NCBI GenBank assembly: GCA_030629925.1
Contig: DAOVOB010000019.1
Coordinates: 1 to 11,428 of the forward strand
Direction of reading: 5' to 3'
Length of the DNA: 11,428 bases
Source: Fidelibacterota bacterium
Lineage (GTDB): Bacteria > Fidelibacterota > Fidelibacteria > Fidelibacterales > Fidelibacteraceae
Part shown: piece after piece, positions 1 through 5,470 of the stretch
Layout of the letters: the number at the start of each line of letters is the position of its first letter
Numbering within the stretch: position 1 is the stretch's first letter
The notes under the pieces: model-generated
What the model was told of the DNA's origin: nothing
Databases searched by the model: none
Seen by the model: only the letters and a program-made list of their open reading frames with translations
Made by a program: the position numbers and the translations under genes

Positions 1-460
1 CTTCATCCGCACTCATATTAATCCGGAAGAAAACATCCACAGAATCTGTAGGTGTATAGGGAGGATCCCAACCAGTATTTACATAGGCAACCTGAAGGAC
101 TGTATCTACTGTTGGCATTGTATAATGACGATCACCGCCACCGGGGAAATTTTCCCAGTGATATCCATCTTCATCATTACCTTTGTAGCGGATCTTATAC
201 GCTATATCATCACCAACCATGGAATCCGGATATGTTACTTCCAGTTCCCAATAATCACCACCAACATTAGTTGTAAGCGATGAGGCATCGGTCCATGTTA
301 GAGCAACATCATTATCTGAACCACAAAGTTGCACAGAATATGTTGAGTCTGTTGCACCCATACCTGTAAGTGTAGACATGTTTACTACGTACGTTACATT
401 GATATCTGCCAATGCAAACGTAGCCAACATGACCATTAAGATTACAAGAATTTTTTTCAT
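1..460 (-). CDS. Secreted protein with carbohydrate-binding-like (CBM20/E-set type) modules, 3' end outside window
   Basis: The first 153 codons are visible; the gene runs off the left edge. Residues 1-18 form a clear signal peptide (MKKILVILMVMLATFALA, cut before DIN). Residues 20-135 look like one beta-sandwich module: it opens with VTYVVNM, has a central W at 56 and W at 71, and then AYKIRYK at 87-93. A second module seems to open at 141-149 (VDVFFRINM), so the protein probably carries tandem copies. The pattern of an opening strand with (V/I)NM, a tryptophan and a YK strand resembles starch-binding-domain-like modules seen in secreted proteins of the FCB group; this is pattern recognition, not a search. 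No catalytic domain is visible. The start is fixed by AAAAGGAG six bases upstream. It lies on the same strand as the receptor operon, 121 bases after the PorV-like gene, and may be co-transcribed or start from its own promoter. Function beyond secretion and probable glycan binding is unknown. Confidence 0.8.
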   Translation of the reverse strand, partial: MKKILVILMVMLATFALADINVTYVVNMSTLTGMGATDSTYSVQLCGSDNDVALTWTDASSLTTNVGGDYWELEVTYPDSMVGDDIAYKIRYKGNDEDGYHWENFPGGGDRHYTMPTVDTVLQVAYVNTGWDPPYTPTDSVDVFFRINMSADE

Positions 461-466
461 TTTTTT

Positions 467-474
467 CTCCTTTT
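467..474 (-). promoter_or_regulatory. Strong Shine-Dalgarno site of the CBM-like gene
   Basis: The minus strand reads AAAAGGAG followed by six A residues and then ATG at 460-458. This near-consensus site at ideal spacing fixes the start of the truncated gene. Confidence 0.75.
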
Positions 475-501
475 CTTGTTTCTTGTTTCTTGTCTCTTGT
501 T
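474..501 (-). repeat. Four tandem heptamers (AACAAGA on minus strand) in a 5' leader
   Basis: Plus-strand units are TCTTGTT at 474-480 and 481-487, TCTTGTC at 488-494, and TCTTGTT at 495-501. They lie directly upstream of the ribosome binding site of the CBM-like gene, so its transcript would carry a purine-rich AACAAGA leader. A similar short stretch (ACAAGGAACAAGA) sits at the start of the PorV-like gene near 1600-1613. The role is unknown; it could be an unstructured leader or simple slippage-derived repeat. Confidence 0.6.
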
Positions 502-551
502 TTATGTTCATTTTTCTCATTTCTTCTTTCTTGATTTTATACATACTGTCA

Positions 552-571
552 AGACGCAAGATCTTGCGTCT
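552..571. repeat. 20-base perfect palindrome, probable dispersed REP-like element or terminator stem
   Basis: AGACGCAA followed by GATC and then TTGCGTCT is fully self-complementary, giving an 8-bp GC-containing stem with a GATC loop. It begins 10 bases past the stop codon of the PorV-like gene. In minus-strand reading it is followed by TTGACAGTATG, not by a T tract, so it is a poor intrinsic terminator. The flanking minus-strand GTAGAG before it gives GTAGAGACGC..GCGTCT, a pattern recalled from dispersed palindromes in other bacterial genomes; copy number here cannot be judged from one window. Confidence 0.6.
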
Positions 572-581
572 CTACATTCTT

Positions 582-1616
582 TTAAAATGTTAATGCCAGG
601 GAGGTTGTATTCAACATCCCCAATTTACCAAAATGCTGAAAACTGTAATCAAATACGATAGCCATACCGGATATTTCCAAATCAAGACCTACACCAAGTG
701 TTAAGCCATTTTCCCGTTCTGTTTTAAAAAGTGATTGATAGCCTGCACGTATACTTACCATGTCAGCAATACGCCAATCCAAACCCATATTCAGGGTTTG
801 AGCATCATTGGTCGGACGCATGACATCAGCGGCAAGGACAAGACGATTCCAACCTTTATCGATCACAGGCATGGAAACACCGATCACATAGGTCAAGGGA
901 ATTGCCCATTTGTCCGTTTTCAGGTAAGAAACAATATTTTCATTATTGCCCTGGCTTTCCGGATCTAGATCAACTTGTGTTAGCAGGTCACGTCCACGCA
1001 TTTCAAGTGATCCACCAAAGTTCCGAATGCTTGCACCGATCTGAAGGCCATTGAATTGTGTTATGAACAACAAACCAAGGTCGACTGCGACGGTTGAGGC
1101 TGATTCATTATATATCTGTTGGTGTATGTATTTTATGCTGCCGCCAATCGAAAAACGATCCGTCATATTTCGTGCATATGTCACAGCCAATGCCATATCA
1201 CTTGCTTGCCAATATTCGCCTGTTCCATCCGGTTTTTCTACTGTAGTTACCTGTTCCCAATCACCATAACTTAAACTGTTCAGACTAATACCGATAGCAT
1301 CACTGGGTGTCAGCATATATTGTGCACCAAACCAGGTATGCTGGGCATCTACAAAATAGTTTGTAATTGAAGTATAAACATCAGAGCGTCCAACCCGTGA
1401 CATCGCACCGGGATTCCAAAACAATGCTGTCGGATCATCAGAGATGGCCGTATAAGCGCCGCCCATAGAAATAGCTTTACCGCCAATGGGGATGTTTAGA
1501 AAGTTTGCCGCGGTAGTTCCGACCTTATCCTGTGCGAACAGACCGCTTCCAATGGCAAGTATCAGCAATGAAGTAAAGATGTATTTCTTCATAGTATTAT
1601 TCTTGTTCCTTGTCAT
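582..1616 (-). CDS. PorV/PorQ-family outer-membrane beta-barrel protein
   Basis: The predicted product is a FadL-like outer-membrane barrel. In T9SS bacteria PorV binds the C-terminal sorting domains of secreted cargo at the outer membrane and hands them from the SprA translocon to the attachment complex. The family signature is clear at residues 36-73: AANFLNIPIGGKAISMGGAY, then SDDPTALFWNPGAMS. Alternating amphipathic strands follow, and the protein ends in LALTF with the terminal phenylalanine typical of BAM-dependent barrels. At 344 aa it is of normal family length. The start at 1616 overlaps the upstream stop as ATGA and is preceded by GGGGTGATC, which pairs well with 16S rRNA. An internal ATG at 1592 gives a more standard signal peptide (MKKYIFTSLLILAIGSGLFA, cut before QDK), but its nearest AAGGA is about 14 bases away. 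It is third in the receptor operon. It could be a dedicated carrier for the preceding gene's product, or a general PorV; the family call is firm, the partner is inferred. Confidence 0.9.
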   Translation of the reverse strand: MTRNKNNTMKKYIFTSLLILAIGSGLFAQDKVGTTAANFLNIPIGGKAISMGGAYTAISDDPTALFWNPGAMSRVGRSDVYTSITNYFVDAQHTWFGAQYMLTPSDAIGISLNSLSYGDWEQVTTVEKPDGTGEYWQASDMALAVTYARNMTDRFSIGGSIKYIHQQIYNESASTVAVDLGLLFITQFNGLQIGASIRNFGGSLEMRGRDLLTQVDLDPESQGNNENIVSYLKTDKWAIPLTYVIGVSMPVIDKGWNRLVLAADVMRPTNDAQTLNMGLDWRIADMVSIRAGYQSLFKTERENGLTLGVGLDLEISGMAIVFDYSFQHFGKLGMLNTTSLALTF

Positions 1617-4600
1617 TTGATCACCCCAATCTTTCCGGATTTTTTACCCGCGCTGGACTCGATCACATAGAAGTAAACACCAAAAGCAACATCGAGATTT
1701 TCACTGGATTTTAGATTCCAGGCTAAGGTGCCATTGTGTATATCGCCATCATGATTCAAGGTTTTAACTAAAGAACCCATTGATGTAAAGATATAAACCT
1801 TCGCATCCGTAGGTAGTTTTCTAAATTCGATACGGCGCTCCCCTCGCCCGGACGTCACAGCAGGTGGAAGCGGCGCTTCCATATTATTCGCGACAATATA
1901 GGGATTAGGAACAACCTGGACATTCTCTAAAGAATTCGTTGCCAGATCGGAATTAACTACAGGTGCCTCAGTTGTAAACTCAAAAACATCTCCGTTACGG
2001 AAGGGTTTTTCAGTTATCATGCTTAAAACATCCCCATCAATAAATCGATCAACTTCACCCTGATTCCTAAAGGTAATGACCCATGAGTAGTATGACTTGG
2101 TGTAATCCGTATCATCAGGTAAGTAAAAGAATGTTGACAGCATAGCCCCGTTTGATAATTCATAAATATCCGAGCTATTCTTATAGCCGCCTGAAAAGAT
2201 GAAGGGTACGATCACTGAATCGATCACATTGTACAAGTAGAAATTTGTACTGACTGGAGTGGGTCTTAGAAATGATGGCAGACCGGAATAGAGTTCATCA
2301 ATTAGAATTTGCGGTGTCGTATATCCAGCAACCGTGGAATCCGTAAATCGCATTTCATAGTCTGCAGGATATGGAATACCGACCAAAGTATCACCATTAA
2401 GAACAGAGGTAAAAGAGTTCATCGAGAAATCCATTGAGCGACCATCTGTTGTATTCCAGCTTGTTGCTTCTTCATCTTTTTGAATTGTCCAATGATTTGT
2501 GAAATCCAATTCAATTCCGTCAAAAATATCGGAATCTTTGGTTTCATCCGCGTAGGGCGATTCATAAATATTAGCACTCTGATAGATCGGATAATATTGA
2601 TAGTTCAGAACATAATCAGCTTTTTCATATGCACTACCATCAATCAATTTAATTCGGCCACGAAGTGTATCTATGACAAATTCTTCTATATCAATATAAT
2701 CATCAGGATAATCCGCTTCAGCGATCAATAAACTGTGATAGATCAAATGTTCATTTACAAGATAAGTATATGATGTATCCACTTCCAGAGTTTCGGTGAA
2801 ACCGGTAATATCCATAACGGTATATGAAGTTGTATAGGGCGTGTATTCCCTTGGATCTTCAAGATCAAAAGAACCGTTGTCATTATTATCAATACTGTCT
2901 GTTTTTGTATCCGAAAAACTTACGCGATAAGTATGATCTGTTAATTTCGTTTCATCAAGAATATTGTAAGCGATCGCTCCGGTACCTGGACCCTCTTCAT
3001 GGAAAAGCAAGGTACTGGCATTGAGAGCATCATAACCCGCAACCTCAGGCTGAGGACGTACGACAGCCGTATTAATATCCGTTATCACAGAACCATCCGC
3101 CTGAATGGAGATGAACTTAGTATTTTCCGAAGGGTAAATATCCGCATCTGAATCACCACGGTCATAAGCAACAACCGCATAATAGTATTGTTTACCATTG
3201 ATCACATCATTATCAATATAAGAATGTTGCAATCCGGTGTTATCTCCAAGATTTACGGTATAACCGTCTGCTTCTTGAAAAAGTTCTGATTTTGCTTCGA
3301 ACATTCCGGAAATATCATTATCAAGATCGTATTGTTCCAATGACCTATAACCTGTAACAACACCATTTGCGTTGGTCACGGTATAAAGTTCATTAAAATC
3401 CGAATCGGTGGCTTTATATATCTTGTAACCTTCGAAATCCTTTTCTTTGCTTACCGGATCAATGGATTCTTCCGCTCCACGATCCCAATACAATGTTACC
3501 TGTCCGTCACCCGGCACAACCGTTAAAATTGGTTTTTCGGGAGGTGATGGAAAACGATAATCACTGTCATATATTTTTTGTACGGTTTGTCTGTTTTTAT
3601 AAAGGTCATCCATATCATGACCGTAAACCAAAGCCAGAGAGAAACGCTGGGTTTCACCTGCTCGTAACGGGAAATACCCTGAACCGTAAATAAAGTCACC
3701 ATCTTCACCGGCAACAGGTTCACCATTCTGAATATTGGTCGGCAGATCAAAATACCCCGGTTTCATCCAATCCCAAAGCAGATCATCATCATCCATGGGA
3801 TATTCATTGGAAGGAGTAAAATAGTTAAAAGATGAAAGACCTATTTGATCAGATTCATCAACATCTGTAGCGTCAAAATTCGGTTCGCCGGCTGTTGGCA
3901 GTCCATCACCTTCACCATAATCATTGGTATTATCTTTACCATCGGCACCCACATCATCAAAAGCCATGTTCCAGTCGCCGTCATTATCGATACCATCATC
4001 ACGTTTTTCATCGATCATGGGGTCGCTCTCGCCTAATCCGGTAAAATAATCGATATAAGACACGGGATTCAATTTATCATAAAGAACAACATTGATGATC
4101 TCATCCTTATCACCGTCATTATCTATATCATATTTATCCGCTTCCCGTTTCATGCGGATCTGGCGATAATGGTAGATATAGTTTTCATCGATCAAGCCGT
4201 CGAGATCATTATCAATTCCATCATAAACGTTTTGATTCACGTTATAGAATTCATCAATCCTATTACCCTCGATCAGCTTTGTTATACCCGCTTCAATGGT
4301 TATGGTCATACCCCGTGTTGTAATTACCTGAGGATCTGTTGTAATGGTGACAAGAGAACGATTATAATCATTATCGATAACCACAACCTGATCACCTATA
4401 TTGTAAACAACGGTATCAAAATCACTTGCTGTGAATTTTGGAGCCGAAAAAGCCAAGGCCGGATATGTTTCAACGCTATTGTCGCCATCGTTATCGATAC
4501 CGTCATATTGATTGCCGGGGCTTTCAAGAAAAGCATAACCGACTAATCCAACAGGACCCTGCCATTTGGGATTTCGTTTACAATTATTGTCAAAATCACC

Positions 4601-5470
4601 GGTATAGGTAATGTCATTTTCAACATCAAAGAATGACCAATCATCATCATATTCACCATAATCTTCTGTGGATGTTACACCAAGATAAGTTCCACAGACC
4701 ATACCGAATGTGACTTTGTTATAATCTGTTGTTGATGTGTTTGTTACTTCATAGAGCCAGAAAATTACATCAGAAGCAAGAAATTGTTGCCACTGCATGC
4801 CACGGACTTTCACTTCCAGTCCCAATCCATTACGGGTTAGATCCGTACTGTCCGGTTTAAATTTATAACCGGGAAATCCGCTAACGCGACCGGCAGTATT
4901 CGAACGGTGATTATATTCTTCGTCATTATTATCGTCCATAACATAATAACTTTCCTGATCGGCAGAAAAAACACTCTTACCAAAATATCCATTCCAAGAT
5001 CCTCTCCAACCGGGATCATCTGCATCACTCATCTTATCCGGCCAAGTAGCAGGCCATGAATTCGGATTTGTGCTTATCGCAATGCTTGTCTGATTGGCAT
5101 TAAAAAATCCACCGACCGGTTCAAATGTCCAGAGCTTTCCATCATTGGATTCTTCTGCTTGAGTACGAGGACGGTCAATAGGGCATACCACAACACTGTT
5201 AAATGTATAGGTACTGTCCTGATCGGCATCATAATAAGTTACTTCTGCTCCAACCATCGGAGAAATATCTCCAATATAGCCATTGGTATCAAACAACCAT
5301 GCACCACGAGGACCTTTTCCTGTCGGTTGGCCAACCACACCCCAGTTACCGAAAACAGTACGAACCAGATTCGCATTATGCACGGCTGATCGCCGGTATT
5401 CAGGTCCGCTTTGGGCAAACATCAGTGTCACGATAAACAATAACATGATCAATTTTTTTAATATTTTCAT
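1613..5470 (-). CDS. Large secreted multidomain protein with acidic DGIDNDGD motifs, FnIII domain and T9SS-type C-terminal sorting domain
   Basis: This 1285-aa protein starts with a signal peptide (MKILKKLIMLLFIVTLMFAQ) that has no lipobox cysteine, so it is not a SusD-type lipoprotein. Residues 21-75 contain a block (HNANLVRTVFGNWGVVGQP, then YIGDISPMVGAEV) that resembles the N-termini of large secreted proteins in uncultured FCB lineages. Acidic calcium-loop-like motifs lie at 323-330, 417-430, 448-456, 492-499 and 858-866. A fibronectin-III-like domain spans about 645-790 (PEKPILTVVPGDGQVTLYW to YYYAVVAYDRGDS). Residues 800-1170 are unassigned. Residues 1182-1285 form the sorting domain (NVQVVPNPY to FGVYFYVI and GKIGVIK). 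The start has GAGGAT eight bases upstream and overlaps the receptor stop as ATGA; its own stop overlaps the PorV-like start the same way. It is probably exported by T9SS and held at the cell surface with the receptor. No catalytic motif is recognised, so ligand capture or adhesion are both possible. Confidence 0.9.
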   Translation of the reverse strand: MKILKKLIMLLFIVTLMFAQSGPEYRRSAVHNANLVRTVFGNWGVVGQPTGKGPRGAWLFDTNGYIGDISPMVGAEVTYYDADQDSTYTFNSVVVCPIDRPRTQAEESNDGKLWTFEPVGGFFNANQTSIAISTNPNSWPATWPDKMSDADDPGWRGSWNGYFGKSVFSADQESYYVMDDNNDEEYNHRSNTAGRVSGFPGYKFKPDSTDLTRNGLGLEVKVRGMQWQQFLASDVIFWLYEVTNTSTTDYNKVTFGMVCGTYLGVTSTEDYGEYDDDWSFFDVENDITYTGDFDNNCKRNPKWQGPVGLVGYAFLESPGNQYDGIDNDGDNSVETYPALAFSAPKFTASDFDTVVYNIGDQVVVIDNDYNRSLVTITTDPQVITTRGMTITIEAGITKLIEGNRIDEFYNVNQNVYDGIDNDLDGLIDENYIYHYRQIRMKREADKYDIDNDGDKDEIINVVLYDKLNPVSYIDYFTGLGESDPMIDEKRDDGIDNDGDWNMAFDDVGADGKDNTNDYGEGDGLPTAGEPNFDATDVDESDQIGLSSFNYFTPSNEYPMDDDDLLWDWMKPGYFDLPTNIQNGEPVAGEDGDFIYGSGYFPLRAGETQRFSLALVYGHDMDDLYKNRQTVQKIYDSDYRFPSPPEKPILTVVPGDGQVTLYWDRGAEESIDPVSKEKDFEGYKIYKATDSDFNELYTVTNANGVVTGYRSLEQYDLDNDISGMFEAKSELFQEADGYTVNLGDNTGLQHSYIDNDVINGKQYYYAVVAYDRGDSDADIYPSENTKFISIQADGSVITDINTAVVRPQPEVAGYDALNASTLLFHEEGPGTGAIAYNILDETKLTDHTYRVSFSDTKTDSIDNNDNGSFDLEDPREYTPYTTSYTVMDITGFTETLEVDTSYTYLVNEHLIYHSLLIAEADYPDDYIDIEEFVIDTLRGRIKLIDGSAYEKADYVLNYQYYPIYQSANIYESPYADETKDSDIFDGIELDFTNHWTIQKDEEATSWNTTDGRSMDFSMNSFTSVLNGDTLVGIPYPADYEMRFTDSTVAGYTTPQILIDELYSGLPSFLRPTPVSTNFYLYNVIDSVIVPFIFSGGYKNSSDIYELSNGAMLSTFFYLPDDTDYTKSYYSWVITFRNQGEVDRFIDGDVLSMITEKPFRNGDVFEFTTEAPVVNSDLATNSLENVQVVPNPYIVANNMEAPLPPAVTSGRGERRIEFRKLPTDAKVYIFTSMGSLVKTLNHDGDIHNGTLAWNLKSSENLDVAFGVYFYVIESSAGKKSGKIGVIK
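1616..1927 (-). other. T9SS-type C-terminal sorting domain coding region
   Basis: This encodes residues 1182-1285 of the large secreted protein. It opens with NVQVVPNPYIV, runs through RIEFRKLPTDAKVYIFTSMG and a W-N-L-K strand, and closes with GVYFYVI, then GKKSGKIGVIK. The order VPNPY, then a seven-strand Ig-like fold, then a short basic-hydrophobic end matches type A sorting domains and the related FlgD-Ig-like fold. A FlgD-like domain without sorting function is the main alternative. Confidence 0.8.
3974..4504 (-). repeat. Cluster of four acidic DGIDNDGD-type motifs
   Basis: Four related motifs occur within 177 residues: DGIDNDGD (4481-4504), DGIDNDLDGLIDEN (motif core 4199-4222), DIDNDGDKDE (core 4109-4129) and DGIDNDGD (3974-3997). 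A diverged fifth, DSIDNNDN, is at 2876-2899. Spacing of Asp/Asn side chains is as in thrombospondin type-3 or MopE-like calcium/metal-binding loops, except that the MopE cysteine is absent. Calcium binding is inferred. Confidence 0.7.

Noticed and set aside
534..552. TTGACA (minus strand 552-547) next to TATAAAAT (541-534) as a promoter for the CBM-like gene
   Set aside because: The two boxes are only five bases apart, far from the 16-18 needed, and no good -10 lies at the right distance from TTGACA.
552..571. Intrinsic terminator of the PorV-like gene
   Set aside because: The stem is good but the following minus-strand sequence (TTGACAGTATG) has no T tract, so a confident terminator call is not justified; it is reported as a palindrome instead.
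4169..4546. 125-codon open frame on the plus strand
   Set aside because: It lies wholly inside the large secreted-protein gene on the opposite strand, where Asp-rich GAT codons read as ATC and keep the frame open. It has no plausible ribosome site or protein-like composition.
5467..5470. Possible frameshift joining receptor and secreted-protein genes
   Set aside because: The four-base ATGA overlap comes with a proper GAGGAT ribosome site and a signal peptide at the second gene's start, so these are separate coupled genes.
1613..5470. SusD-like lipoprotein as partner of the receptor
   Set aside because: The signal peptide lacks a lipobox cysteine, no TPR-like helical content is visible, and the protein ends in a T9SS-type sorting domain.
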